The notes beneath the pieces were generated by a model. It saw only the letters and a list, made by a program, of their open reading frames with translations. It was not told where the DNA came from and did no database searches. The position numbers and the translations under genes are program-made. A stretch of 64,000 nucleotides of DNA, from assembly GCA_037039685.1 (NCBI GenBank), contig JAWNGF010000009.1, forward strand, positions 186,001 through 250,000, given 5' to 3'. The stretch comes from Ceratobasidium sp. AG-K (Eukaryota; Basidiomycota; Agaricomycetes; Cantharellales; Ceratobasidiaceae). Shown piece by piece: positions 35,901 through 46,847 of the stretch. Each line of letters begins with the position of its first letter. The first letter of the stretch is position 1.

Positions 35901-37894
35901 ATTGGGGGCGGAGTCTTCAGACCAGCACTTCTTCCACCAGGGCTGCGCGCTGGACGTAAAGTATGCCCGTTCTCCTCGACATCTGCCTTGGCTCCGACCT
36001 GAGCACGGTTAGCACCGGTAGCTAGACCATTCAAGTCAGCGGATTTATCCAACGCTACCCAAACCAATGAGATGGGTCACATAAGCCAACTGGGTGTGTT
36101 TACCTTGAAGCTTCGTAAACGAAATTCCGTCCTCAAAATCATCGTCCCAGTTGTCCGTGTCCTCCTCAGCGGCGTTCTGCAGCGCTTTACTCTCCCACTC
36201 CCGTTCCATCTCCCTGAACTTCATCTGCTCCATCAGCGAAACGCCCCCAAGAGCAGCTGCTCCCAGAGGACTCGTAACGCCGATAGGCGGGACCCCCCTC
36301 GTTCCTTTAGTCTCGATAGGTCTTGGTGGTGGCTTTGGAGAAAAAACGGATGGGCCAGGAAGAGGCGCAGGTGGGATAAATCCCATACGCCAGTTGTTTG
36401 CTGGGGAATCCATCGGACGGGGGGTGGGTGAAGTGTTTCCAAGATCTGCGAAAGTTCGTGCACGCGCTCTAGACTGTTGTCGCTGCGCTGCTGGACGCGT
36501 TGGAGCTGAAACCCAAGCTCAAAAACGGACAACATAAGGTAGTATTAAGCACCGACATTTTAACGCTTCGTTCCATTGTTGTACTTCCCGAACTGCCTCA
36601 TCATAATTGGAAAGCGGACGTTGACCTGTTACGTTCTCAGTTCCCATCTGTCTACGTGCTGAGGCCATCCACGGGTGCTTCAACAGCTTTTTGGCTGAAA
36701 TACGAAGATTGCAGTCCTTTTGAAAGCATTGGTACAGGAAATCTTTTACTATCTGTGTGGTGTCAGCCGGACGTAGCGCAGTTTCGCCAAGGCAGGACAT
36801 ACCGGTGAGGCGCCTTCGGGTATCGGCGGGCAATCATCCTGGACTATACGGAATAACGCGGGCATGGGGTCCAGAAAATGGTAAGGTGGCTGGCCTTCCA
36901 GCAGTTCGATCACAACACACCCTACGCTCCTACAAGCTTTGCGTCAGGACCTCAGATATTATCGCTAGTGTGGTTCGACGTACCAAATATCTGAAGCGGT
37001 GGTTGCACCCGACTGTTCAATAACCTCGGGAGCCACTGAAACAAACGGCAGAGTCAAAAAAGCGCTTCAAGACAACGCTGAAATAAAACTGACTCCAATA
37101 CGGTGACCCAACTACCGCGGAGTCGTTTAGCGCGCCCGTGGGAGTGGTGGCGACACCAAAGTCGGCAAGTTTAACGGTTCCATCCTTGTTAGTAAGTATG
37201 TTTGCGCCTTTTATATCTCGATGAATTACACCCTGGTCGTGAAGGTAGACCAATCCCTCCAGAACCTGGGAAATATACACGGCGACAAGGTTTTCTGGAA
37301 ACTTGCCAAACCTCTTGCAGATGTTATGCAGCGATCCGTTTTCGCAATATCTTTGAGGACGCCACAGTTAGCCTACAGCAAAACATATTATGGATAAAAC
37401 GCACTCGAGGATAATATAGAGGCATTCCCGCGTTTTGACGAATCCCTTGTATTTGACAATGTTCGGATGCTACGAAGTAATATAAGTCCCAATCAGTGAC
37501 GTCTCCATGGACAGCATCCATCTCTTCTCACGTCGAGGATCTTCAGAAGATTAATCTCTGACTAGGATGGAACTAAATTAGCACTTGTTCAACTCGGTCA
37601 TATTCTTGGCCTCACCATCAACTCGCCAAGTTCTGACTTGGGAACATCACTGAGCAGAATTTGTTTGACAGCGACCGTTTCTCCAGTGGTCCAGTTGAGC
37701 GCACCTAATACCATGAAAAATAAGCGGACTACATTGGCTAAACATGGTCGCGTCACTCACGGTACACTTGCCCAAAGGCTCCCTTGCCAAGAGAGTCCCC
37801 GAGTTGCTACAACATCACAGCATTAATGCAACCACACAGACGCGTTCTCCAACAATTCCCGTACAAAGTTTTGGATTGTAATTGGGTTCGTCAT
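32967..37894 (-). CDS. Cdc7/SepH-type protein kinase of the septation initiation network
   Basis: Ser/Thr kinase of the Cdc15/Cdc7/SepH group, which acts at the spindle pole body to start septation after mitosis. ATG at 37894 ([10 protein letters not shown]) splices to [20 protein letters not shown], giving the glycine loop; the ATP lysine is in [10 protein letters not shown] (about 37670). [10 protein letters not shown] (about 37220) is the catalytic loop and [13 protein letters not shown] (about 37165) carries DFG, followed by SAVVGSPYW. The lower lobe includes [25 protein letters not shown] sequence (about 36910) and [17 protein letters not shown] linker rich in Ser/Pro and acidic residues (about 36540-35300) follows. 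The C-terminal half has ARM/HEAT-like helices (about 35245-33000): [59 protein letters not shown]. The long ARM-like C-terminus is usual for SepH-type kinases. The start sits only 37 bp from a plus-strand ATG at 37931. Confidence 0.85.
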
Positions 37895-38412
37895 AGTAGA
37901 CCATACAGATCGTTGTTAAGAGAAACCCGTATGTCGCGCGCCCCTATATCTCGGCGAGAATTTGTGGATGACGTGAGAAGCGATGCAGAGGCAAAAGTCC
38001 TATGACATGTAGAGCGCGCGTCTTCTGGGCTCTTGCGGCAGAAGGTCGAACGGATATGTTGTCGACGGCTCGAGTGCTCGTCAATCTGGCCGAGGATGGA
38101 TGTCAGGCGCCGGGCGCACGTGACCTGGAGCCAAAGCCTCGACCCAATCCTGTTTGGTTCCATCATGTCGGCTTGTCTCCGGTTCACCAAGCAGGTGCAA
38201 ATCACCCTCGCCCATGTATGAAAGTCGTTGCTTATGAACGCTGCAGGTTTGGCAATCGTTTGTTGCAAACCAAGGTATGTTGTTTCTCAAGCAATAATCT
38301 TCAACCGACCAACTTGTGTGAACCTCTAGGGCACGATCCGCATTGCTTTCCCTCGGTTAGTCTAACGATACCTGGACAGATTATCATAAATACCAATATT
38401 ACCTCATGGCAG

Positions 38413-39043
38413 CTGCAAGTGCTCAGTGCTGTACCAGGCCGAGTTGATGTATCTGTCAAGATCGCGGCTCAAAACCGTAAGTGAATAGAACCAGCGGCGG
38501 AGGCATGCGGTTATTCATGCCTCCACGTCTAGTGAATAGAAATAAGGTGAGTTTTACGCTGTAATTACTATTAGCTATTTTACATCTTCTTCTAGACGGT
38601 CCATGGAGGTTTCATTTCCTCGTTGACCGATACAGTGGGATCTCTAGCCGTTGGGACCAAAGGCCAGTGGATGACGGGTGTGTCCACGGACATCAGTACG
38701 AGCTTCGTTCGAGCTGCCGGGACTGAAGGCGATACACTATACTGCAGGGGAACGGTCGAGGGCATGGGTAGGTAATTCATGGCAGATTGGTTCACCCAGA
38801 TATTAAAGGATACAGGGAGAACCCTCGCTTATACGAAAGTCGAGTTCAGAAATGCAAACAAGCAGCTCGTTGCGTTTGGTCGTGAGTGCCCTCGGTATAT
38901 GCGTTGCAGCACGGCGCTCATAACAAGCATTAGACCATACAAAGTACATTGGGAAGACTGTGGATCATCCAAAAAACGTCAAGTTCTCAGAAGGCGGTGA
39001 GACTGTGACCGAGGGAGCCTTGCCAGAGGACCACAAGCCATAG
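38413..39043 (+). CDS. Hotdog-fold acyl-CoA thioesterase (4HBT, ACOT13-like), N-terminus unresolved
   Basis: Recognised exons: 38413 to about 38479 (LQVLSAVPGRVDVSVKIAAQN), a 14-nt exon at 38533-38546 (LNRNK), then TVHGGFISSLTDTVGSLAV (about 38596-38765), RTLAYTKVEFRNANKQLVAFG (about 38815-38881) and HHTKYIGKTVDHPK to the stop at 39043. The HGG motif and the helix after it are the hotdog thioesterase hallmark; members hydrolyse acyl-CoA thioesters in mitochondria or cytosol. The 14-nt exon restores the frame exactly and supplies the usual LNR-x-x-TVHGG. Upstream exons were not resolved. A candidate start at 37931 (MSRAPISRREF) is 37 bp from the kinase start and would overlap its promoter; frames between it and 38413 contain stops that need introns I could not define. 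Confidence 0.7.
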
Positions 39044-39130
39044 TTAGACTCATAGTAGTAGACAAATTCTGAACTAGCCATAGAACAACCAGGCAACGAT
39101 CGTATTGCTAACGTCTCGCCCTGTGACGTC

Positions 39131-39211
39131 GCCTGGCTAGCTCAATCGGTAGAGCGTGAGACTCTTAACAAGGTCATCTCAAGGTTGTGGGTTCGACCCC
39201 CACGTTAGGCT
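39131..39211 (+). tRNA. tRNA-Lys(CUU) with 8-nt intron
   Basis: Cloverleaf: acceptor GCCTGGC pairs with GTTAGGC with two G-T pairs; D arm TAGCTCAATCGGTAGAGC; T arm with GGGTTCGACCC. The anticodon stem TGAGA/TCTCA encloses CTCTTAA, so the anticodon is CTT (Lys). An 8-nt insertion (ACAAGGTC or a one-base register shift) after the base 3' of the anticodon is in the canonical tRNA intron position. A T5 run 18-22 bp downstream could stop RNA polymerase III. Exons are identical to the copy at 59839-59919. Confidence 0.93.
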
Positions 39212-39450
39212 AAAGGACAAACTTTTTGCATTTTCTTTTTCCCGTCCCCACCGCTCACACACACCCTGGGGCACCGGACCGGGCTCCCGAGAACTTCGCG
39301 GAGGTCCTCACCATGAATATCCATTCCCCCGGTCAGTGCTTAAAAGAGACTCTTCGCCTGGCATGCTATCTCAAGTTCATTCTTTCTCTTGGCTACCAGT
39401 TCAACTCTCGCCCTTTTCGCGCGGCCACCTATTCTCCACCTGTGATCACC

Positions 39451-40845
39451 ATGCCGTTGACCATTGACTTTACTGGTAAGCAAATAATTCAACTAGCAAT
39501 ACTGGAAGCCGAGTCTAACCAAAGATCCTTCATAGGCAAAACCGTCGTTGTATCTGGTGGGAATCGAGGTACAAAATTTCCCCAACCTCTTGTGCTTCGA
39601 TGGTTTTATTGAGGAAATTAACCTAGGTATTGGGGCTGCCATCGTTAAGACCTTTGCGGAAGGTACGCATGCCAATGCCCGGCGCATATTAGTTATAATT
39701 TTAATCCTACTTCCCCGGACTCTCCTTCCCCATTCGCACAACTAAAGCCGGAGCCAACGTCGCACTTCTCTACAACACCGGCGAGGCGGAAGCAATTGCT
39801 CACGCAAGCTCGCTCGAGTCACAGCACAAAGTCACGATCAAGGCGTACCAGTGCGACACCACGTTACCTGCACGCTCTGCAGAGGTGATCGCACAGGCTG
39901 CCAAGGACTTCGGAAGGTTGGATGTGTTGGTTTGCAACGCCGGTGTATGTAAACATGTGAGTGGAGCAGAAGGGGCGCAAGAGAAGTACGCGGAATTAAT
40001 GCGGGAAATAGGTCGAAGCTGTAGATACGTCCGAGGATGTGGTGGACTGGACGCTTGGTGTCAACGTCAAGGGAGTCTTTTTCCTATGCCAGGCGGCTGC
40101 AAAGTAAGTAGACACGTTACACCGGGAGATTCCGACTAACCGGCTATCTAGGCACTGGATCTCGGTATGTCTATCACAAGGCATTGGACATAAATTTGAT
40201 GTTTCCACCTATCGTCCCTTAGGCCAAACAGCCAGGGTCAATTGTTGTAAACTCGTCTATGAGTAAGTACACCGGCCATTCAACGCGACCTAAACTGAAT
40301 CGAGTGCAGGCGGGCAAATCATCAACACACCCCAGCGTCAGGCCATCTATAACGCGAGCAAGTCAGGTAAGTTTCATTGATTCCTAGGCCCGCGGTATGT
40401 ATTGAGTTATAATTTAGCCGCGACCCAGCTAGTCAAGGCGTTCGCCTTCGAATGGGCCGAACACAACATCCGAGTCAATGCCGTCTCGCCGGGATACGTC
40501 GCAACAGAAATGACAGCTATGGGCAACCGGAGATGCAGAAAGTCTGGCTCGTAAGTATCGCTGTTGATGTGTTAATATACGATAATCTGACTTGCATATG
40601 CAGGAGCGGACCCCGATGGGGCGTATGGCTACTCCGGAGGAAATTGGAAAGTCCATCGCGTTCCTGGGTGAGTGGGCCCGAAAGTGGTATGCAAACCCAC
40701 AACTAAATGCACTTGTATAGCGAGCGGGCTGTCGTCTTATACTACTGGCTCGGAGTTGCTCGTCGACGGAGGTTATTCGTAAGTGCAATATATTCTCGGG
40801 CTTGCACTGCGCTGACTCATCACCATCATACGTAGCATTCTTTAA
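39451..40845 (+). CDS. Short-chain dehydrogenase/reductase (mannitol dehydrogenase/Sou1-like), apparent frameshift
   Basis: NAD(P)-dependent SDR. The start MPLTIDFTG splices to KTVVVSGGNRG|IGAAIVKTF, giving the Rossmann loop (G-x3-G-x-G in SGGNRGIG). Later parts: AGANVALLYN, YQCDTTLPA, VLVCNAG (NAG motif, about 39925), VDWTLGVNVKGVFFLCQ, SIVVNSS, and the catalytic YNASK (about 40350-40365), then NIRVNAVSPGYVATEM. Fungal relatives include NADP mannitol dehydrogenase and sorbose reductase, so the substrate is probably a polyol or ketose. Near 40527-40528 the frame must change: upstream reads ...TAMGN and downstream PEMQKVWL, ERTPMGRMATPEEIGKSIAFL and GLSSYTTGSELLVDGGY. A single missing C would explain this. 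An in-frame ATG at 39313 could add a longer N-terminus. Confidence 0.82.
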
Positions 40846-40892
40846 ACCGGGATTTAGGGTGATCAAATATTGTATAGAACAGACATGAACCA

Positions 40893-41695
40893 TTAAAAGT
40901 CTTCATCCAAAGGGTCGAGTCCTTGTAAATGAGACTCGAGTAATCCGGCCAAGTTATCTGGGTCATCGAGATCTGAAAAATTAGGATTTGATCGACCTTC
41001 GACCCGATCGTCGATAATCACGAAACCGTCATTCGTGGGTCCAGGCTTCCGTGGGAGCTCGTCGGGGCCAATCAGAGCCTCTTCACACCCTTCCATCTCG
41101 TCAGATTCGCCTGGTTGACACAAGTCCTCCCAGTCTGCGATCGTGTCCATTATGATGGGGACCAAGTTTCCAACGAGCGTTTTCAGCCACTCAGCGGCAT
41201 GATCTCTTCCATGATCCTCCGATAATGCCAAAACTGCGGCATGGAAGAGCTGAGCTCGAGGAACAGTAGGGTTGGTGGTCGATCCGAGTTTATGTGCATA
41301 TATAGGCAAACGAGATGATATACGACTAAGCACAACTGGTTTGGTCAATTGCGCTTCAATCACCTGCGCGTTTGGTCAATTGCCCATACAGCACCTATCT
41401 AGCTTGCACGTCGACTTACTGCCCTCACATTCCCAGGGTAAGATTCAAATGTCTGGGCGATAGCGATAGGCATAGCCTGTGAGAATATGCGAGACCCGAG
41501 AGATGCATATAGCTCCCGCGATGCCCCGTCGCCAACATGGTTACGGAGAACGGTGTCGGGTATTCCGGGAGATGGGAGAGTCCACAATCGCCCACTAGAT
41601 GCCTCGAGGCTATTGCACAGACGCCTTTCCAAGAAAAGATCAAGCGTAGCCAAGTTGGATTCCAAGCCGGGGTTCGTCTGGGTCCTCTGCCACAT
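40893..41695 (-). CDS. Uncharacterised protein, start unresolved
   Basis: Two exons are clear. The first starts from ATG 41695 or upstream (WQRTQTNPGLESNLATLDLF, FLERRLCNSLEASSGRLWTL) to ESYPGNVR; the second is from about 41360 (VIEAQLTKPVVLSRISSRL, LPIYAHKLGS, RAQLFHAAVLALSEDHGRD) to an acidic C-terminus with GFVIIDDRVEGRSNP and a stop at 40893. The alternation of predicted helices resembles an RNase III-like fold in outline, but no catalytic signature is visible and I do not assign one. The open frame continues upstream of 41695 across an acceptor (TTTCAG at about 41715), so an N-terminal exon is likely. Convergent with the dehydrogenase, 47 bp apart. Confidence 0.6.
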
Positions 41696-42035
41696 AGTTT
41701 CGTGGGCACTAGCTGAAAATCACAACACCGTTAGCTTTCCGAATATCCGCGACAAACAAATTACTACTCACTTACAACTGGAAAAATGCAAATTGTATTG
41801 TAAGAAAACAAAGGTGAGCACGGACGAGGAAACTCGGTTATGGACTTTTGTTCTTCCAGGGTGCTGACACTCAAGCCAAGGGTCTGTCAGGGATCGGCGT
41901 CAGACAGTTTCTTGCTTGCCTTATCCACCCGCGCGTGTCGCTTATTCGAGTGCAATAGCACTACAACTGGAAACATAACTCCTTCGTTTGGTTTATAGTC
42001 TACTTGCATCTGACGCTAGATAATCCCCCTACCTC
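41696..42035. promoter_or_regulatory. Divergent intergenic region
   Basis: Lies between the uncharacterised minus-strand gene and the surface protein gene. It probably holds unresolved 5' exon(s) of the former (frames open around 41760-41980 on the minus strand) and the promoter of the latter. No clear TATA box. Confidence 0.4.
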
Positions 42036-43527
42036 ATGACCACCCACTCCCAGAGGGCAAGGTGTACTTGCTCTATCTTTGCCGTCCTCTCCGTAATCAC
42101 AACATTCCAACAACCCGCACATGCACTATCGTTGGGTGGCCTGAGCTTTCTCAGTCCCCGCAACCTTGTAACCTCGCGCTACTCAACCTCAGCGCGTGGC
42201 AGCATCGTACGGAGGGACGGGTCAGACTTGGGGTATGACGATCCCAGGGCCGATGGCGGGTCCTTACTGACCGTAAGTGAAGCGATTATACCACAGGCAC
42301 CCGGCTCACACGTCTTTAGTCCGGATTTCTCACCTATCCTGACGGGCTGGGCGAACCGCTCAACGTCATTCTCAGCGCTAAAAGTGATGGAGACGTCCTT
42401 GTCGACCGAGAGGACCGGGGTGGCCTGAGGAATTATTTCTTGTGCGTTGTTTTCCGGCCCTTCCTGGTGCGATTGTGTTTATTTTCCCTCTAGATCCATG
42501 GACTTTTCGGGTGAATGTCTCGGCCAGCACCTCGGGACCGACCAACAAGCCAACCTCGGCGACGGACGGGGCGCCGTTAATGAGACTGCTGTGATGAGAT
42601 ACAACTACAATGACCCCTATGTTGGAACGTGCCGCGAGACTATCGAAGGTGGAAACCATTTCCGGTACTGGATTCAAAAATCGACGGGTGCCGTGTTCAT
42701 GGCGTAAGTCCAATCTAGTCCCTAAACCGGAAGGTTGATTAACCTTCTCCTTCAGCGCATCTGTCGAGCTTCCTATCGAGTTGGGACACGACATTGTTAG
42801 AAATGGATACAACCTGGGCCGAGATTGGATAGTCGGCAACCTGACGGGCAAGCCCGTCGACTCCTTTGCCTTTACGTCAGAGATCCCAGTTTCACCAGCG
42901 ATCCCGGATGTGGTTCGGTCGCTATCTGCCTCGTCTGTCGCTGCGACCAACACCGTACCACCGACCTCGTTTGTGCCCAATATTACACTCCCGCTTTCCA
43001 CCATCGTTCCGACGGATACCGCTTCGACTCCCGTGGTTGTTGCTATTTCCAGTTCGGCAGCCGGTACCGCTACCGTCCCCGTCGCCATCCCCACCGCTTC
43101 CTTGACATTTTCTACACCAAGCCCGAGCCCCACTCCTTCCGGTACTGCCCCAACCTACACGGGGCAGAGCTATTACGGAGGTTAGTCGTCATTGCTCACA
43201 ACACGAGGCCTGTTCCTGACGAATTTGCTATAGGATATACATATGAGACAACTGCCACATATGTTGCTGGGTTACTCTCCAACTCGTCTGACGGGGTGAA
43301 CCATCCAATCACTGTCGAATATGCTGGGCGACCAGCACAAGACGGGCTTGTAGCTGTCTTGGAGGTCAAGATTGTTTCGCGGCCAGAAGGGTGAGTTGCG
43401 CCATGTATAGCGCCCCGATCAGGTTGCTAACACATTTGCATCTAGGAGCGGCGCTCTCCTCACTACCCCGCTGCCTACCCTCGTCACCGCCCTGCTCGCC
43501 GGCCTACTATCGCTTTCACTCGCATAG
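42036..43527 (+). CDS. Secreted GPI-type surface protein, unknown function
   Basis: ATG 42036. Residues 1 to about 32 look like a signal peptide (SIFAVLSVITTFQQPAHA). After the first intron (about 42271-42319) the frame reads SGFLTYPDGLGEPLNVILSA, KSDGDVLVDREDRGGLRNYF, then MDFSGECLGQHLGTDQQANL, VNETAVMRYNYNDPYVGTC, FRYWIQKSTGAVFMA. A Ser/Thr/Pro/Val-rich segment (about 42880-43170) is a probable O-glycosylated stalk. The last exons carry TYETTATYVAGLLSNSSDGV and end in a hydrophobic tail (PTLVTALLAGLLSLSLA) typical of GPI anchoring. The N-terminal domain resembles proteins widespread in Agaricomycetes without known function. Stop at 43527. Confidence 0.75.
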
Positions 43528-44117
43528 TTGAACAAAGCCAAACCCGCACAATCATAGTAGAACAGTCTCCCAATCCACATCGTGCTCGATTCTGCAACAT
43601 ATCTTATCCTTTTTTCAACACCATCTTGCCATATTTTTGAATAGTTCTGGACGGTTCGAACTTTGCTCAACTAAGACACTTTTTTCTTGCTTTGTTTCAC
43701 CTTTTGTTGAGCATACGTAGACGATGATTAGTATATCCCTATAACTCAGCCCCGCCAGGCTCACGACCGCCCCAATGTATCTATCAGAACGACCTTGTTT
43801 CCAAATTCAGACAATTGTTAATTCAACGGGGTCAACACAAGCGGTCACCTCAGAATGAGTCATTAATGCCGTGAGCTCTTGATTCTTGACGTGGAATCCA
43901 TGAATTAGCCTCGGCATATAAGCCTTGGCTGGCCCACGTTCACTTTTCGAAGCTCCTTCGATGATGCCCTCTTCCCAGCCAACGCCTTGCGATAAAGCCT
44001 ACCCGCAGAGCGCAAACCAACTAAGAGCTCTCAGCAGTATATATATTATTCTGTACAAACCGAACACAAATCCCAGCTATTATATAGTACACACATCCTT
44101 GAATCCTAATTCCAAGC
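43528..44117. other. Convergent intergenic spacer
   Basis: 3' regions of the surface protein and the xylosylphosphotransferase. No RNA gene, repeat or supportable ORF; a 109-codon plus-strand frame starting at 43925 runs antisense into the next gene and has no family signature. Confidence 0.4.
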
Positions 44118-46847
44118 TCATGAGCCTCTCTCCCATCCAGCACTCCGGTTCCACCGAGTGCCCATCCACTCCCCCAAAATTCCACGTACGGTATCGTCTC
44201 CCTCGGCGACGTTATCATTTACACAGAGAATTGCCAGGGATGGATTCGATGTAATTGCTGCAACGTTTTGCGTGGCACTGTTTGGATCGGTGACGATGGC
44301 GAACATGAATGGTGTCTCGCCTACAACATCAGGTGAGTCGAAAGCACTGCCTGCCAATTCCAATGGGCAACTTACCGAGGACGAATCGATATCTCTGTAG
44401 CATCTGTAATACAAATTGCCTGGTATTCACTGGACCGGAGTAGGCCCCCAATATGCTTGAGAGCTTGAAATCGCTCTCTTGCCAGCTAGATGACATTGGC
44501 AGCCTCGGAGGGGTCGACAGTGAAATATCATGCGGAGCCTCCGACTTGGGCGGGAGGAAAGCTTCAAGTCCCCGTTCTCCGCTCTTGTTCACGAGTGCAC
44601 GGATGACTGGATACAATCACATCAGCCGACGCATACCGGGGTCGACTGGGCCGGACTCACTGCAATCCCCACATACGGTCGGCTCCTCGAATGCCACGCG
44701 CTGGAACACACGACTCGCCGAATCATGCTGACCAAAACAGAACTCGAACTGGAGCTCGCATACATCTCCTTCAGCAACCCATCCATGTTCGGCCATTTGT
44801 TCAGAGTAAGGGTACCCGTCAAGGCTGGCTAAAAAAGGAACATATTTCAGCCTGGTCCGGAAATAACTCTCCATGCCGTGGACGTACAAAATACCATGGA
44901 GGTAGCTTTTGTTCCCGCCCACTCGCTTGCGTTCCCCAACGTTCGTCGTTTTGCTCGTCGGACCTCCATTTTGCCTTGGCCCGCCTGGCCACCTAATTCT
45001 CCCCAAGCTTGCCCTGCGACCTCCTTCGTCCACCTGTCCGAATCGGTCTCGCCAGATCGAGCTTCTCCTCGCGCTACCACCCAACTCCATAACAACGCCT
45101 CGCGCCAGCGTTCAACGATCCAGTGGTGCTCCATAAACACCATGTACATATCTGCCGGCTCGTCCTTCCTTCCGCCTGGCAAGTCCATATGCCGCATGCC
45201 TCTAAACGCACGACCTTCCACCCGGGCAGCGTCGTGGGGCCAGGCGCGGGTTACTTCTCGGAGCATGGGGATAGAAAGAGTTTTGGCGAGATGTGCTGGG
45301 TAGGGGCGCAATCGCCGACCAAAGCGGTTGCCTAAAACTAGGTGAGCCAGGCAAGCATGTGGAGCGAGTACACTTACTGAGAAGCGAATTGCTTAATTGC
45401 AGGCTCTCCCATTCAAGTCCGTCGTGCTGGGGGACACTTGGATCAGGGGATATGGCGATATAGTTTTGCATACGCATGACAATGCCTTGCTCTAGAGGGC
45501 TAGCTATCAGGGTCCAGCCGGGAAATACGAGCAGGTGGCCTACCTGCCATATAAAAGTCCCTCGAACTCAGGTCATGGCTGAAGAATACATCATCGTTCT
45601 GAATGGTGTGCGAGGTGAGTGGTCTGTTTGGCAACTTGTGCTACATGGTTTACTGACTACGTAGACGCTGGGATAGCTATTAGCAACAGCAGGAATCAAG
45701 GCAAGGCGCACTCACAAGATATCCGAGACTCCAATCCGGCCGAGGTTCGAAAACTGCGACTCGATGGCCAAGCTAAACTCGCGTCACCGTAAATACCCTG
45801 TCACACGACCTCTCGCAACACCCACCTGTTGAAGACCGTCCCGTCATAACGGTTGAAAATATCGCGATGATGGTTGACCTGCAAACGCGTCCTCCTCCCC
45901 TTGTCATCCCAGCTCGTAAACGCCCCGTCAACGCCCATATCCCCAAACTCCAACCACGCCGGAAGTTGCCCAACACGCGCCTCCGCCGTGACCGGATCGT
46001 CATCCATTCCCAAGCCATGGATGCTAACCGGCAAGTCCGAACCGATGATGAAAAAGTTGGAATCGGTCTTGGTGTCAGTGTTGAAGTGTTGCAATGCCGC
46101 TCGGACCGAATAGCGTAGTTCGTCATGATCACTATCCACATGGCTCGGTCAAGACGCAGCCATGGAGATGGTAATGGACACCTACCGGAACAACCTTGCC
46201 GCCATTCCAGCAATCTCTTCAGACTCCAACCCGGTCGGAGCAACCCCGGAGACTTCGGCCAACCTGTCCTGTCGAGTGAGCTCGAGTAGTGTTGAGCTCC
46301 CGTTGACCCAGGTCCAGACGAGGTCAATATTTTGCGCCTGGATATCCACTCGAGTGGTGTCACACGACCGGGGCTGGGCTTGGCCCGTTGCCAACATGTC
46401 TTCCAAACACTCATTCGACCACGGATGTTGCCTAGACTTGGGAAACCTATGCACAGGATCTTCTCGCAGGACTGCAAAAGACTCGGGGTCAAATGGACAA
46501 AGTTCAGATCGTTCGAGAGGAAGTTGGGTCGTGCGCCAATTGATTTCGTCGATTGGGAGCTCAAAGCAGTCTCGCAAAGTGGATTCTCGTGTGGCGGACC
46601 AGTCGGAGACGAACAACTGGTCGTAGGTGGTTGTCAAAAAAGCAAGTACACATAATGTTGATATGGCGGCGAGCGGGACCGTGTATGGCCGTCGTGTAAA
46701 TCGTGAGCCCCGGGCGGTTACAAACGCAGGGAATAGGAGCCGACTACGGCCTGAGGAGCGCTCTGGTTGCCAGGGGGTTGCGCTCTCAGCGTCGAGCTGC
46801 TCCGATGACCCCGTAGGTAAAAGCGCGTATGCTGAAGTCGACGGCAT
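44118..46847 (-). CDS. Stealth-family xylosylphosphotransferase (Xpt1-like)
   Basis: Type II Golgi-type membrane protein: cytosolic N-terminus, one helix (LAAISTLCVLAFLTTTY, residues about 57-73), then a lumenal domain. Stealth region 1 is IDLVWTWVNGSSTLLE (about 46330). Region 2 includes DSDHDELRYSVRAALQHF and LPVSIHGLG (about 46130-46000), then VNHHRDIF and FFSHDLSSRDFYMA (about 45560). Region 3/4 includes RPYPAHLAKTLSIPMLREV and MYMVFMEHHWIVERWREALLW (about 45145). An intron after SMVF joins SSLDGYPYSEQM (about 44840-44800). The C-terminal part has FVLGETPFMFAIVTDPNSAT and ILCVNDNVAEGDD, followed by ILGEWMGTRW and a stop at 44118. In Cryptococcus Xpt1 transfers xylose-phosphate to mannose of protein glycans; by homology this gene is likely to modify protein O-glycans or N-glycans. 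Confidence 0.82.

Noticed and set aside
44617..45090. 157-codon frame overlapping the xylosylphosphotransferase, suggesting a frameshift
   Set aside because: An intron with donor GTACGT and acceptor TTTTTTAG joins SMVF to SSLDGYPY, so no frameshift is needed.
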